Part shown: positions 35,563 to 45,320 of the stretch, piece after piece
Numbering within the stretch: the stretch's first letter is position 1
How the letters are laid out: each line of letters begins with the position of its first letter
NCBI RefSeq assembly: GCF_004137355.1
Contig: NZ_SDVB01000196.1
Coordinates: 62,001 to 126,000, forward strand
Source of the DNA: Ciceribacter ferrooxidans
GTDB taxonomy: Bacteria > Pseudomonadota > Alphaproteobacteria > Rhizobiales > Rhizobiaceae
DNA length: 64,000 nucleotides
Direction of reading: 5' to 3'
The notes under the pieces: generated by a model
Database searches by the model: none
Told to the model about the DNA's origin: nothing
What the model saw: the letters and a program-made list of their open reading frames with translations, nothing else
Position numbers and translations under genes: made by a program

Positions 35563-35991
35563 ATGCAACTGACGACCTTTTCCGACTATTCGATGCGGCT
35601 GATGATGATGGCCGCCGCTCATCCCGAGCGGCTGGTGACCATCGAGGAAACCGCCAAAGCCTACGACATTTCTCGCGCGCACCTGATGAAGGTCGCGAAC
35701 CTTTTGACGCGACAGGGCTTTCTGGAAGCGGTGCGCGGACGCACCGGCGGGTTGCGGCTCGCGCGGCCGCCGGAGGAGATCCGGCTCGGTGCGCTGGTGC
35801 GGGTGACGGAAACCGATTTCGCCATCGTCGAGTGCTTCGCGGCCGGCAACAAGTGCAGGATCACCGCGCCCTGCCGCCTGAAGGGCGTGCTCGGCGAGGC
35901 GCTGGAGGCCTTTCTCGCGGTGCTCGACCGCTACACGCTCGCCGACCTCGCGCTGCGACCGGAGGATTTCGGCATCGTCCAGGCCGCCTGA
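35563..35991 (+). CDS. nsrR: NsrR, Rrf2-family NO-sensing repressor
   Basis: This 142-residue regulator keeps all proposed Fe-S ligands of NsrR: D8 (MQLTTFSD) and C91, C98 and C104 (CFAAGNKCRITAPC). The wing helix-turn-helix is IEETAKAYDISRAHLMKVANLLTRQGFLEAVRGRTGGLRL. NO destroys the cluster and frees target genes. It converges on the five-gene module at 36004-39527, and matching half-sites lie at its own promoter and between the module and nosR. Confidence 0.85.
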   Translation: MQLTTFSDYSMRLMMMAAAHPERLVTIEETAKAYDISRAHLMKVANLLTRQGFLEAVRGRTGGLRLARPPEEIRLGALVRVTETDFAIVECFAAGNKCRITAPCRLKGVLGEALEAFLAVLDRYTLADLALRPEDFGIVQAA

Positions 35992-36003
35992 CGGCAGCCC
36001 TTT

Positions 36004-36321
36004 TCAGAACCGCATTGCCGCGGCGCTCGCCATCAGGTCCGGCGACCACGGCGGCTCGTAGGTGAGATCGATCTCGACACAAGAGACGCCTTCCACACCG
36101 CGCACGCACGCCTCGACCGCCTCCGTGAGAAAGCTCGTCGCGGGGCATCCCTTCGTCGTCGTCGTCATCGTCACCCGCACGGCGCCCGCCGGCGAGACGA
36201 CGATGCCGTAGATCAGGCCGAGGTCGACGATATTCTCGCCGAGTTCCGGATCGATCACCGTGCGCAGGCGCTCGTCGATGACGAATGCAAGACGATCGCT
36301 GTCTATCTGGTCGCTGTTCAT
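36004..36321 (-). CDS. MIP18/DUF59 family Fe-S assembly-type protein
   Basis: This 105-residue protein has the DUF59 fold: LRTVIDPELGENIVDLGLIYGI, then VRVTMTTTTKGCPATSFLTEAVEACV and DLTYEPPWSPDLMA. Relatives (PaaD, SufT, CIA2B) help deliver or repair iron-sulfur or metal centres; the conserved cysteine in KGCP is present. It is the last gene of the module, five bases after the double-DUF2249 gene. The ATG at 36321 begins the conserved region; an upstream extension has none. Confidence 0.85.
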   Translation of the reverse strand: MNSDQIDSDRLAFVIDERLRTVIDPELGENIVDLGLIYGIVVSPAGAVRVTMTTTTKGCPATSFLTEAVEACVRGVEGVSCVEIDLTYEPPWSPDLMASAAAMRF

Positions 36322-36326
36322 GGCCG

Positions 36327-36845
36327 TCACCCCAGGCGCGGTCCGATGCGCACGAGCAGGCGGTAGACCGCACCGTCCTCGCTGAGATTGCCGGCCCACT
36401 GGTGGCCGCGCTTCTTCAGCTCCGGAAACAGGAAAACAGGTTCGCGCGAAAGCAGCGCGAAGAGCACCTCGCCCGGCTCCATCTTCTCCGTCGCCGCGAG
36501 CACGCGCACCATCGGCTCCGGCGGATCGAGATCGGCGAGGTCGAGATAGCGTTCGGGCTCCGGCCAGGCGGCCGGTTCGTCGGCGTCCTCGGAAACGTCG
36601 GCGTCGGATGCGCCGACCGTGGGCGTGAAGAGCACCTCCCAGTCGCCGCCGTCGATTTCACGATCGATATGGTCGTAGCCGCGGCCGGCCATGACCTGGA
36701 ACAGCGGCACCGGACGGAAGGTTGCGAGAAGCCGCAACGACTGCCCGGTCCCGAGCGACTGGACGGCCTGCATGATGGCCTGGAAGGGTTCGCCGCCGTT
36801 CTTCAGGATCGGGCGGACATCGAGTTCATAGGGCGGCAGGGCCAT
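36327..36845 (-). CDS. Protein with two tandem DUF2249 domains
   Basis: This 172-residue cytoplasmic protein has two copies of the DUF2249 fold. The first is LDVRPILKNGGEPFQAIMQAVQSLGTGQSLRLLATFRPVPLFQVMAGRGY (8-57) and the second is LDLADLDPPEPMVRVLAATEKMEPGEVLFALLSREPVFLFPELKKRGHQW (about 100-149). Both have the (L)-D-(V/L)-R/A-x-L/D start and the RP/REPV-LF strand. The biochemical role of the family is unknown. It overlaps the upstream membrane-protein gene by 20 bases, so they are translationally coupled. Confidence 0.75.
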   Translation of the reverse strand: MALPPYELDVRPILKNGGEPFQAIMQAVQSLGTGQSLRLLATFRPVPLFQVMAGRGYDHIDREIDGGDWEVLFTPTVGASDADVSEDADEPAAWPEPERYLDLADLDPPEPMVRVLAATEKMEPGEVLFALLSREPVFLFPELKKRGHQWAGNLSEDGAVYRLLVRIGPRLG

Positions 36846-38205
36846 GGTGACCTCCTCGGGGCATGTGGGGAAGGAAGAGATTGGGGCGGACGGCGCCCTG
36901 CGGGTGGCGCAGGGCGGACGAGACGTGCGCGAGCCGGCGGGCAAGCGCGAATTCGTAGACGAGGCCGATCGTCGCGAAGAGCATGCCGAACGCCGCGATC
37001 CGGAAAAGACCGGCATGGGAGAAGAGGATCGCAAGCGTGGCGACAGCCACGCTGCCGCCGAAGAGCGCGAACCAGGCGACGGCATTGCGCTCGTCGGCGA
37101 GGTCCTGCACCCGCGGGGTGGGCGCCCGCCCGAGAACCGGACCGTAGCATTCGAGCCAGGTCATGAAGGGAATGATCTTGTAGAGCTGGGCAAGCCCGAG
37201 AAAGGTCAGCCAGCCGAAGGCCGCAAGGAAGACCAGCGCGCCGATGAGCGCATCCGAGAGGCCGAAGAGGAACGCCCCCGCCGACAGCGGGACGGTGGCG
37301 AAAAGGCCGGCCAGCGCGACGATCGTCATGCGGCTGTTGAGTTCCATGGTCCTGCGCTTGCGCCTGCGGTAGATTTCGACGGCATCGCCACCGTAAACCG
37401 CAATCGCGGCGAGGCCAAGAAGCAGGGCCGCGACCAGAAGGCCGGTCACGCCCGTCTCCCAGGCGATTGCGACCGGGGCCGCGGTTGCGACCAGAAACAG
37501 CGCCATGCCGCCGGCGCCGAGCACGAAGCGATTCGTGCCCTTTTCCTTTTCCGGCGACAGCATGAACATCGGCAGCAGCCGGTAGCTGACGCCGATGGCG
37601 GTGAAGCTCAGCCAGCCGGCAAGCCCGAGGATCGCGTGAAGCGGAACGCCGCTCACCACCAGTCCGGCCATGGCGCCGTCGGCCGTGATGCCGGCGAGCG
37701 TCAGAGCAAAACAGCCCCCGAGCAGGGTCGTCGCGGCGAGCGCGGCAAGCCCGCCGGCGACGAAGCGGGCGGGAAGCGGCAGCGGCCGCGCCCGCCAGAG
37801 GGTGACGGCGAGGATGCCGACGAGGGTGGAAAAACCGGCGGCGAGCAAGAGGGCGCCAGACGGGAGTGCGAGGCCCACGAAACGCCCGCCGCCGGAAAGA
37901 TCGGCAAAGCCGAACAGAAGTGCGAGAAGGCCCGCGACGATCAGCAGAAGCGACGGCAGGGCGAAGCGCTCGCCGCAGAGCGGGCGGGCGACGAGAACGG
38001 GGACGAATTGCAGGAGGGCGCCCGCCATCAGCAGCGAGAGCCAGCCGATGGCGACGACGTGCACGAGGAGCAGCGTTTCCGGGGCGGCGATCTCGGCGGA
38101 CGGAAAACCGTAGCCGAGCACCATCATGACCTCCCCGCCGATGAGGAAGGAGAGCGCCGTGGCGAAGAAGGACATGGTCCAGCGGGACAGTGTTGTACCG
38201 GGCAT
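36826..38205 (-). CDS. Polytopic membrane protein with three GWL(S/T) repeats
   Basis: This 459-residue protein has about 12 hydrophobic segments. Three segments share a pattern: H49-VVAIGWLSLLMAGALLQFVP, H190-AILGLAGWLSFTAIGVSYRLLP and FGWLTFLGLAQLYKIIP (near 340-360). The first two have a histidine seven to eight residues before GW. NnrS has a comparable HEMLFGF...TAVP block. Membrane histidines in such a repeat suggest haem or metal binding. I know no experimental function. It is central in the module between two DUF2249 genes. Confidence 0.7.
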   Translation of the reverse strand: MPGTTLSRWTMSFFATALSFLIGGEVMMVLGYGFPSAEIAAPETLLLVHVVAIGWLSLLMAGALLQFVPVLVARPLCGERFALPSLLLIVAGLLALLFGFADLSGGGRFVGLALPSGALLLAAGFSTLVGILAVTLWRARPLPLPARFVAGGLAALAATTLLGGCFALTLAGITADGAMAGLVVSGVPLHAILGLAGWLSFTAIGVSYRLLPMFMLSPEKEKGTNRFVLGAGGMALFLVATAAPVAIAWETGVTGLLVAALLLGLAAIAVYGGDAVEIYRRRKRRTMELNSRMTIVALAGLFATVPLSAGAFLFGLSDALIGALVFLAAFGWLTFLGLAQLYKIIPFMTWLECYGPVLGRAPTPRVQDLADERNAVAWFALFGGSVAVATLAILFSHAGLFRIAAFGMLFATIGLVYEFALARRLAHVSSALRHPQGAVRPNLFLPHMPRGGHHGPAAL

Positions 38206-38246
38206 TTCGACCTCACCCCGAAAACGGCAATGCTCAGCGCCGGTCG

Positions 38247-38528
38247 TCAGTGGCCGCCGCAGGTGCAGACGTGGTCCTCGACATGCGCGTTGACGCGACC
38301 AATCTCGACACGCCAGACGTCCGGACCTTCCTCGATGTAGTCCCAGGAGAACTGGCCCGGATAGCGGGTCTCAAGATGGTAATGCAGCGGTCGCGGCGCA
38401 TGGTCGGCGACGACGATGAAGGAATCGCCGAGCTTCAGCGAGCCGACCATCTCGAAGATCGCCGGATGGCGCAGATGGGGTGGAATGGTACGGACATCGA
38501 TTTGCGGCTTGGAGATTGCGTCTGACAT
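38247..38528 (-). CDS. Single-domain DUF2249 protein with CTCGGH tail
   Basis: This 93-residue protein starts MSDAISKPQIDVRTIPPHLRHPAIFEMVGSL and has one DUF2249 domain (DSFIVVADHAPRPLHYHLETRYPGQFSWDYIEEG). It ends in CTCGGH, a possible metal site. The ATG at 38528 has AAGGA at six bases; an ATG two codons earlier sits right on that site. An NnrR-type box lies 106 bases upstream, so transcription of the lower part of the module may begin here. Confidence 0.75.
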   Translation of the reverse strand: MSDAISKPQIDVRTIPPHLRHPAIFEMVGSLKLGDSFIVVADHAPRPLHYHLETRYPGQFSWDYIEEGPDVWRVEIGRVNAHVEDHVCTCGGH

Positions 38529-38633
38529 GGACATTCCTTGTGTGCTTCGGCCACCCGAGGGTCTGTCCCGGCAGGCGGCGGCCGACGCGCTTCCGGGCAT
38601 GCCCGAACCTAGGCCAAGGCGGCCGCGGCCAAG

Positions 38634-38647
38634 TTGTCGAAACGCAA
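38634..38647. promoter_or_regulatory. NnrR-type site upstream of the DUF2249 gene
   Basis: TTGTCGAAACGCAA fits TTG-N8-CAA with a CGCAA half, as at 30685 and 33994. A class II position on the minus strand would give a start near 38599 and a leader of about 70 nt. It links the module to NO control. Confidence 0.6.
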
Positions 38648-38672
38648 ATAATTCGCCGAATGGCACCTTCCT

Positions 38673-39527
38673 TCAGTGGGACGGCAGGCCGCGAAGCGTC
38701 TGCAGGCACCGGACGACGTCGCCGGCGAATGTCTGGGCGCGGATGCGCTCCTCCTCCGGCTTGCTGCGTTCGGCAAGGTCGAGATAGGCGTCGAGAATGA
38801 GTTCGCAGAGCGGCACCAGCCGGTCGCGCACGGTGTCCGGCACCCGTTCGAGAATCGGCGTCTCGGCCGCCGGCGTGCGGGAAAGATGGGCCGCCCGCGC
38901 CTGTGCCTCGTGGGCGAAGACGCGCAGCCGCCCACCACGCTCGCCGCCGGAAAGTGCTGCCCGGCTCTCCAGATGGTCGGCGAGCCGCATTTCGAGCGCC
39001 GCCAGATCGCCCGGACCGCAATCGGCCTCGATCCGGCGAAGCTGATGGAAGGCCTGCCGCCGCTCGCGCCTGAGCGTCGCGACATGGCCGAGCTCCTCCA
39101 TCGCCATCCGCTCCGCGGCCTCGCGGATCTCGTCGCTCGGCGCGTGGGCGGCGACGTAGGTCCAGAAGACGAAGGCGCGTTCCTCGTTGCGCACCGCCAT
39201 CGAGAAGGCGCGGTAGGAATTGAGAAGTTCCGGCGCGACCAGCGCCGCCCCTTCGTCGTCGAACAACGGCTCCGGCAGCGGTGCAACCGGCGGCACCTTT
39301 TCGTGCCTTGCCTCGACCCAGCGATCGACATTGCCGAGATGGCCGCGTTCCTCGGCGGTCAGCCGGTCAAAAACCTCGGCGAGATCGGGACGCCCCTCGG
39401 CGCGCATGCGCTCGGCCAGCGCCAGATAGCCGTCGATCGCCTCCTTTTCCATGGCACGGGCAAGCGCCAGCAATTCGCCCATGGAGGATACGGCCCACGG
39501 CTCTTCGGTATTGCTCCAGCTGTTCAT
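38673..39527 (-). CDS. Ferritin-like (rubrerythrin-type) di-iron protein
   Basis: This 284-residue helical protein has two ExxH-type motifs: MEKEAIDGYLALAERM with LTAEERGHLGNVDRW, and NEERAFVFWTYVAAHA with MAMEELGHVATLRRERRQAFH. This spacing is that of a rubrerythrin/ferritin four-helix di-iron site, near residues 25-160. The C-terminal 120 residues are helical without a recognised family. Di-iron proteins of other types (YtfE, hemerythrins) repair or protect Fe-S centres from NO. A similar task here is inference. It is divergent from nosR. Confidence 0.75.
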   Translation of the reverse strand: MNSWSNTEEPWAVSSMGELLALARAMEKEAIDGYLALAERMRAEGRPDLAEVFDRLTAEERGHLGNVDRWVEARHEKVPPVAPLPEPLFDDEGAALVAPELLNSYRAFSMAVRNEERAFVFWTYVAAHAPSDEIREAAERMAMEELGHVATLRRERRQAFHQLRRIEADCGPGDLAALEMRLADHLESRAALSGGERGGRLRVFAHEAQARAAHLSRTPAAETPILERVPDTVRDRLVPLCELILDAYLDLAERSKPEEERIRAQTFAGDVVRCLQTLRGLPSH

Positions 39528-39598
39528 TTTAAACGGTTCTCCTCATGGCGGCGGAGGGCGGAAGCGCCCTCACGGATCGGCTTTCGAACTATGATTAA

Positions 39599-39609
39599 AA
39601 GATACATCT
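39599..39609. promoter_or_regulatory. NsrR-like half-site between the module and nosR
   Basis: AAGATACATCT matches the NsrR half-site AAGATGCATTT at nine of eleven positions. It lies 72 bases before the ferritin-like ATG and next to the Fnr-type site of nosR. It may allow NsrR to act on one or both directions. Confidence 0.4.
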
Positions 39610-39616
39610 GTTATAG

Positions 39617-39630
39617 TTGATTTGAATCAA
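39617..39630. promoter_or_regulatory. Perfect Fnr/FixK-type site upstream of nosR
   Basis: TTGATTTGAATCAA has perfect TTGAT/ATCAA halves. Toward nosR it predicts a start near 39665 and a leader of about 36 nt. Toward the ferritin-like gene it would give a leader of about 55 nt. Both genes may share it. Confidence 0.8.
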
Positions 39631-39700
39631 AGAGTTTCACGATCGGCGTTTATAAACCGTCGCTTGACCGCACGGCAGACGAAGAAAGAGGCCGAAAAGC

Positions 39701-41989
39701 ATGCTCTCGCATTCAGACTCTTCCCTGATTTCCCGTCTTCTCGTCTTCTGGTTCATTCTTCTCTCCGCTTTTCTGGCGCCGGCCTTCTCCCCGCAAGCCG
39801 GACAGCTCGCCACCTTCCTCGACAAGGTGCAGCCCTCCGAACTCTTCGAGGGCGCAGACCGATTCGGTGCGCCGGTCGGCGAGCCGCCGGTCGCCCCGGT
39901 GATGCGCGGCGAGGAATTGCTCGGCTATGCCTACCTCAATTCCGACGTCACCAGTTCCGTCGGCTATTCCGGCAAACCGATCCAGATCGTCGTCGGCATC
40001 GACCGGCAGGGTGTCCTGCGCGGGCTGAAGCTCGTCGCGCACAAGGAACCGATCGTGCTGATCGGCATTCCCGAAGCCAAGGTGGTCGCCTCGCTCAACG
40101 CCTTCATCGGCCGTGACATGGGCAAGGTCGCCGCCGGCGCGGAACGCCCGCCGCAGGCCGACATCGTCAGCGGCGCGACGGTCACGGTGCTGGTCATGGG
40201 TGACAGCGTCGTCCGCTCCGCCGTGCAGCTCATCCGCAGCGGTCGGCTCGCCGGCGAAGGTACTGCCGCCGCCGCGGCCGCAACCGCCGAAATCCGCAAG
40301 CTCGACATGTCCAAGACCGGGACGGCCGACTGGCAGACGCTTCTCGGCGACGGCTCCGTGCGCAGCCTGCGGCTGACGGTCGGCGAGGTGAGCGACGCGT
40401 TCCGCCAGGCGGGGCAACCGGCCGCCGCCGACCATCCGGAGACGCACAAGCCCGAGGACCGTTTCATCGACCTCTACGTCGCCCCCGTCAGCGTGCCGCT
40501 CATCGGCCGCTCGCTTCTCGGCGACAGCGGATACGAGCGCCTGGCCTCGCGGCTGAAGCCCGGCCAGTCGGCGATCATCGTCGCCGGCGACGGCGCCTAT
40601 TCCTTCAAGGGCTCCGGCTATGTTCGCGGCGGCATCTTCGACCGCATCGAGCTTCTGCAGAACGGCCAGGGCTTGCGCTTCCGCGACCGCGACCATCAGC
40701 GCCTGCCGGTCCTTGCGGCCGCCGGAGCGCCGCGACTACGCGAAATCGCCCTCTTCGTGATCCCCGAGCAGTTCGCCTTCGACGTGACCTCACCCTTCGA
40801 GCTGCAGCTCCTCGTCCAGCGCGGCGCCGGCGGCCGCGAGAAGGCGGTCATGCCCTACAATCTCGGCTACACGTTGCCGGATTCCTACGTCACCATCGAG
40901 AAAGCGCCGCCGGCGCAGGACGCCCCCCCTGCCCCGACGCCGCAAGCCGCGCCGGCGGGCGAAGCACCCCCTTTGAACCCGATTGCCAGCGAACAGCCCC
41001 TCTGGGTGAAGATGTGGCAGATGAACACGGTGTCGATCGCCATAACGGCTGCCGCACTGCTCGTGCTGACCGCGATCTTCTTCTTCCAGGACTGGCTGGT
41101 CAAACGTCCGGTCCTGTTCGCCTGGGTCCGGCGCGGCTACCTCTTGTTCACGCTCGTCTGGCTCGGCTGGTACGCCAACGCCCAGCTCTCGGTCGTCAAC
41201 GTCTTCACCTTCTTCAACGCGCTGATCTCCGGCTTCAGCTGGGAGTTCTTCCTCTCCGCGCCGCTGATCTTCATCCTGTGGGGGGCGGTCGCCGCTTCAC
41301 TGCTCTTCTGGGGTCGCGGGCCGTTCTGCGGCTGGCTCTGCCCCTTCGGCGCACTGCAGGAGCTGACGAACACGGTCGCCAAGTGGCTGAAGGTGCCGCA
41401 GATCACCCTGCCCTGGGGCCTGCACGAGCGGCTCTGGCCGATCAAGTACATGATCTTCCTCGGCCTCTTCGGCCTGTCGCTCTATTCGGTGGCACTTGCC
41501 GAGGTCTATGCCGAGGTCGAGCCCTTCAAGACGGCGATCATCCTGAAATTCGTCCGCGACTGGCCCTTCGTCGTCTTCGCGGTGGCGCTGCTGATCGCCG
41601 GCCTCTTCATCGAGCGCTTCTACTGCCGCTATCTCTGTCCGCTCGGTGCGGCACTCGCGATCCCCGGGCGCATCCGCATGTTCGAATGGCTGAAGCGGTG
41701 GCCGGAATGCGGCTCGCCCTGCCAGCGCTGCGCCAAGGAATGTCCGGTGCAGTCGATCCATCCGGAAGGGCAGATCAACGTCAACGAGTGCATCTACTGC
41801 ATGCACTGCCAGGAACTCTACCACGACGACCACCGCTGTCCGCACATGATCCAGGTGCGGCTGAAGCGGGAAAAGTTCATGGCGCTCTCCACCCCTTCCT
41901 CGCGCGGCGAGGCACCGGCGAAGACGCGCGTGACCCACAACGGCGAACCGATCGCTCCCGCGGGCGGCGCCGGTGCAAATCCGAACTGA
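39701..41989 (+). CDS. nosR: NosR, membrane flavo-iron-sulfur protein
   Basis: This 762-residue protein is needed for electron supply to nitrous oxide reductase. After an N-terminal membrane segment comes a periplasmic FMN-binding domain (about 60-180, including the [18 protein letters not shown] attachment region). Transmembrane helices follow from about 445, with C543-x3-CP (CGWLCPFG) and C642-x3-CP (CRYLCPLG). Two cytoplasmic [4Fe-4S] motifs follow, [13 protein letters not shown] and [11 protein letters not shown]. All are intact. The ATG at 39701 opens nosRZDFYLX. Confidence 0.95.
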   Translation: MLSHSDSSLISRLLVFWFILLSAFLAPAFSPQAGQLATFLDKVQPSELFEGADRFGAPVGEPPVAPVMRGEELLGYAYLNSDVTSSVGYSGKPIQIVVGIDRQGVLRGLKLVAHKEPIVLIGIPEAKVVASLNAFIGRDMGKVAAGAERPPQADIVSGATVTVLVMGDSVVRSAVQLIRSGRLAGEGTAAAAAATAEIRKLDMSKTGTADWQTLLGDGSVRSLRLTVGEVSDAFRQAGQPAAADHPETHKPEDRFIDLYVAPVSVPLIGRSLLGDSGYERLASRLKPGQSAIIVAGDGAYSFKGSGYVRGGIFDRIELLQNGQGLRFRDRDHQRLPVLAAAGAPRLREIALFVIPEQFAFDVTSPFELQLLVQRGAGGREKAVMPYNLGYTLPDSYVTIEKAPPAQDAPPAPTPQAAPAGEAPPLNPIASEQPLWVKMWQMNTVSIAITAAALLVLTAIFFFQDWLVKRPVLFAWVRRGYLLFTLVWLGWYANAQLSVVNVFTFFNALISGFSWEFFLSAPLIFILWGAVAASLLFWGRGPFCGWLCPFGALQELTNTVAKWLKVPQITLPWGLHERLWPIKYMIFLGLFGLSLYSVALAEVYAEVEPFKTAIILKFVRDWPFVVFAVALLIAGLFIERFYCRYLCPLGAALAIPGRIRMFEWLKRWPECGSPCQRCAKECPVQSIHPEGQINVNECIYCMHCQELYHDDHRCPHMIQVRLKREKFMALSTPSSRGEAPAKTRVTHNGEPIAPAGGAGANPN

Positions 41990-42012
41990 CCAACCACCCA
42001 AGGAGAGGTAGT

Positions 42013-43932
42013 ATGTCAAACGAAGAGAAAATGCGCCTGAACAGACGCCAGATGCTCGGCACCACGGCGATCGCAGCGGCGGCCGGCGCGGCAAGCGTCA
42101 GCGGCGCGCTGACGCTGACCGGCGGCACCGCGACACCCGCCAAGGCCCAGGAAGCGGCCGGCGGCAACACCTACGAGGTGAAGCCCGGCGAGCTGGATGA
42201 ATACTACGCCTTCTTCTCGAGCGGCCAGACGGGTGAAGTGCGCGTCGTCGGCGTGCCGTCCATGCGCGAGATGATGCGCATTCCGGTCTTCAACCGCTGC
42301 AGCGCGACGGGCTGGGGCCTCACCAACGAGAGCCGCAAGGTGCTGACCGAGGGACTGCTGCCGGAAACCCGGGAATTCCTGGCGGACATGGGCGGCATCT
42401 ACATGAACGGCGACCTGCACCATCCGCATCCGTCGCAGACGGACGGGACCTATGACGGCCGCTATCTCTTCGCCAACGACAAGGCGAACACCCGCGTTTG
42501 CCGCATCCGTCTCGACGTGATGAAGTGCGACAAGATCATCCAGCTGCCGAACCAGCACACCGTCCACGGCCTGCGCGTGCAGAAGTATCCGCGTACCGGC
42601 TACGTCTTCGCGAACGGTGAAGACCGCGTGCCGATCCCGAACGACGGCAAGATTCTCAACGACCACAAGCAGTATCACGCGATCTTCTCGGCGATCGACG
42701 GCGACACGATGAAGGTCGCCTGGCAGATCAAGGTCGACGGCAACCTCGACAACGTCGACGCCGACTACCAGGGCAAGTACGCTTTCGCCACCTGCTACAA
42801 CTCCGAAGAGGGCGTGAACCTCGCCGAGATGATGGCGAGCGAGCAGGACTGGGTCGTCGTCTTCAACCTGAAGCGCATCGAGGAAGCCGTGGCCAAGGGC
42901 GACTTCCAGGAACTGGGCGGCGTGCCCGTTCTCGACGGCCGTCACGGCTCGCCCTACACACGCTACATCCCGGTCTCGAACAGCCCGCACGGCATCAACA
43001 CCGCGCCGGACGGTATCCACGTCGTGGCGAACGGCAAGCTTTCGCCGACCGTCACGGTCTTTGACGTTCGCAAGTTCGACGACCTGTTCGACGACAAGAT
43101 TGAGCCGCGCGACTGCGTCGTCGCCGAGCCGGAACTCGGCCTCGGCCCGCTGCACACTGCCTATGACGGCCGTGGCAACGCCTACACCACGCTGTTCATC
43201 GACAGCCAGGTCTGCAAGTGGAACATCGAGGACGCCAAGAAGGCCTATGCCGGCGAGAAGGTCGATCCGATCCGCCAGAAGCTCGACGTCCACTACCAGC
43301 CGGGCCACAACCACAGCTCGATGGGCCAGACCAAGGAAGCCGACGGCAAGTGGCTTGTGTCGCTCAACAAGTTCTCCAAGGACCGCTACCTGAACGTCGG
43401 CCCGCTGAAGCCGGAGAACGACCAGCTGATCGACATTTCCGGCGACGAGATGGTGATCGTCCACGACAACCCGACCTTCGCCGAGCCGCATGACGCGACG
43501 CTGGTCCACGCCTCGAAGATCAACCCGGTGAGCATCTGGAAGCGCGACGACCCGTTCTTCGCCGATGCGGTGGCCCAGGCGAAGGCCGACGGCGTCGACC
43601 TGCTGGCCGACAGCACGGTCATCCGCGACGGCGACAAGGTCCGCGTCTACATGACCTCCTCGGCACCGGCCTTCGGCCTCGAGGACTTCACGGTCAAGCA
43701 GGGCGACGAAGTCACCGTCTACGTCACCAATATCGACGAGGTCGAGGATCTGACGCACGGCTTCGCCATCGTCAACTACGGCATAAACATGGAGATCGGC
43801 CCGCAGGCGACCTCCTCGGTGACCTTCAAGGCGTCCAAGGCCGGCGTCTACTGGTACTACTGCTCGTGGTTCTGCCATGCGATGCACATGGAGATGAAGG
43901 GCCGCATGTTCGTCGAACCGAAGGCGGTATGA
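42013..43932 (+). CDS. nosZ: Nitrous-oxide reductase (clade I, Tat-exported)
   Basis: This 639-residue enzyme reduces N2O to N2 in the periplasm. A Tat signal ([19 protein letters not shown]) marks clade I. Copper-Z histidines are in DLHHPHPSQ (H136, H137, H139) and further seven-bladed propeller positions. The CuA centre is C617-SWF-C621-HAM-H625-ME-M628 in the C-terminal cupredoxin domain. Start at 42013 follows AGGAGAGG. It is complete and of normal length. Confidence 0.97.
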   Translation: MSNEEKMRLNRRQMLGTTAIAAAAGAASVSGALTLTGGTATPAKAQEAAGGNTYEVKPGELDEYYAFFSSGQTGEVRVVGVPSMREMMRIPVFNRCSATGWGLTNESRKVLTEGLLPETREFLADMGGIYMNGDLHHPHPSQTDGTYDGRYLFANDKANTRVCRIRLDVMKCDKIIQLPNQHTVHGLRVQKYPRTGYVFANGEDRVPIPNDGKILNDHKQYHAIFSAIDGDTMKVAWQIKVDGNLDNVDADYQGKYAFATCYNSEEGVNLAEMMASEQDWVVVFNLKRIEEAVAKGDFQELGGVPVLDGRHGSPYTRYIPVSNSPHGINTAPDGIHVVANGKLSPTVTVFDVRKFDDLFDDKIEPRDCVVAEPELGLGPLHTAYDGRGNAYTTLFIDSQVCKWNIEDAKKAYAGEKVDPIRQKLDVHYQPGHNHSSMGQTKEADGKWLVSLNKFSKDRYLNVGPLKPENDQLIDISGDEMVIVHDNPTFAEPHDATLVHASKINPVSIWKRDDPFFADAVAQAKADGVDLLADSTVIRDGDKVRVYMTSSAPAFGLEDFTVKQGDEVTVYVTNIDEVEDLTHGFAIVNYGINMEIGPQATSSVTFKASKAGVYWYYCSWFCHAMHMEMKGRMFVEPKAV

Positions 43933-45320
43933 TGATCCGCCTTTCCGCGGCAACACTGATCGGGATGGCGGCCTTCACGGCCGCCCTCCCACCTTTTGCC
44001 TTCGCTGCGGAGCTCAAGATTTCGCCGGCGGAGGATGCCGCCCTGCAGGCGGTGATCGACCGGGCGGCACCCGGCGACACGATCATGCTGCAGGCCGGGA
44101 CCTATCGAGGTCCGGTCACCATAGGCAAACCGCTGACGCTTGCCGGTGAAGACGGCGCGGTGATCGCCGGCGCCGGCCGCGGCAGCGTCGTCACCGTCAA
44201 CGCCGAGAACGTCACCGTCCGCAACCTTTCGATCACCGGATCGGGCCTGGACATCGCGGCCCTCGATTCCGGGGTCTTCGTCGCGCAGACGGCGACGGGC
44301 GCGGTCGTCGAGGACAACGAGATCACCGGCAACCTCTTCGGCATCTACCTGCACGGCGCCCGCGATTCCGTGGCGCGCGGCAACCGGATCGTCGGCCTGC
44401 AGGAAGGCCGCATGAGCGAGGCCGGCAACGGCGTCACCGTCTGGAACGCGCCCGGCGCCAAGGTGCTCGACAACGACATCCGCTTCGGCCGCGACGGCAT
44501 CGCCACCAATGCCAGCAAGAACAACGTCTTCCGCGGCAACCGCTTCCGCGACCTGCGCTTTGCCGTGCACTACATGTACACCAACGACAGCGAAGTGAGC
44601 GACAACGTCTCGACCGGCAATTCGGTCGGCTACGCCATCATGTTCTCGCAACGGCTGAAGGTCACCGGCAACGTCTCCGACGGCGACCGCGACCACGGCC
44701 TGCTGCTGAACTCGGCCAACGGCTCCGTCATTACCGGCAACACGGTGATCGGCCGCATGCAGCCGATCGACCGCTGGCTCAGCGCCGGCACGCGCTCCGA
44801 ACACGGCGTGCCGCAATCGAGCGAGGAGGATACCGTCAGCCTCGGCGGAACCCGGCTCGGGCCGGAGAAATGCGTCTTCATCTACAACGCCAACCGGAAC
44901 CGTTTCGCCGACAACCTGTTCGAAGGCTGCGCGATCGGCATCCACTTCACCGCCGGCTCGGAGGGCAACCGCATGAGCGGCAATGCATTCATCGACAACC
45001 GCAACCAGGTCAAATACGTCGGCACCCGCTATCTCGACTGGTCGGAAGGCGGGCGCGGCAACTACTGGAGCGACAATCCGGCCTTCGACCTCGACGGCGA
45101 CGGCATCGGCGACACGCCGTACCGGCCGAACGATCTCATCGACCGCGTGCTCTGGACCGCACCGCAGGCGAAGCTGCTGACCAGCAGCCCGGCGGTGCAG
45201 GTGATCCGCTGGGCGCAGGCGCAGTTTCCCGCCCTGCTGCCGGGCGGCGTGGTCGACAGCCGGCCGCTGATGACGCCGCCCGCCGCCATGCAGCCAGCCG
45301 GCAAGGGGGTGGTGCGATGA
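43929..45320 (+). CDS. nosD: NosD, periplasmic copper-site maturation protein
   Basis: This 463-residue beta-helix protein (CASH/PbH1 repeats such as [28 protein letters not shown]) has a signal peptide ([26 protein letters not shown]). NosD works with NosF and NosY to supply sulfur for the Cu-Z cluster. The ATG at 43929 overlaps the nosZ stop by four bases; an ATG follows it directly at 43932. Confidence 0.94.
   Translation: MMIRLSAATLIGMAAFTAALPPFAFAAELKISPAEDAALQAVIDRAAPGDTIMLQAGTYRGPVTIGKPLTLAGEDGAVIAGAGRGSVVTVNAENVTVRNLSITGSGLDIAALDSGVFVAQTATGAVVEDNEITGNLFGIYLHGARDSVARGNRIVGLQEGRMSEAGNGVTVWNAPGAKVLDNDIRFGRDGIATNASKNNVFRGNRFRDLRFAVHYMYTNDSEVSDNVSTGNSVGYAIMFSQRLKVTGNVSDGDRDHGLLLNSANGSVITGNTVIGRMQPIDRWLSAGTRSEHGVPQSSEEDTVSLGGTRLGPEKCVFIYNANRNRFADNLFEGCAIGIHFTAGSEGNRMSGNAFIDNRNQVKYVGTRYLDWSEGGRGNYWSDNPAFDLDGDGIGDTPYRPNDLIDRVLWTAPQAKLLTSSPAVQVIRWAQAQFPALLPGGVVDSRPLMTPPAAMQPAGKGVVR

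Noticed and set aside
41014-42012. Upstream in-frame extension of nosZ inside nosR
   Set aside because: The frame is open, but nosR occupies this DNA and nosZ has a clear ribosome site and Tat signal at 42013.
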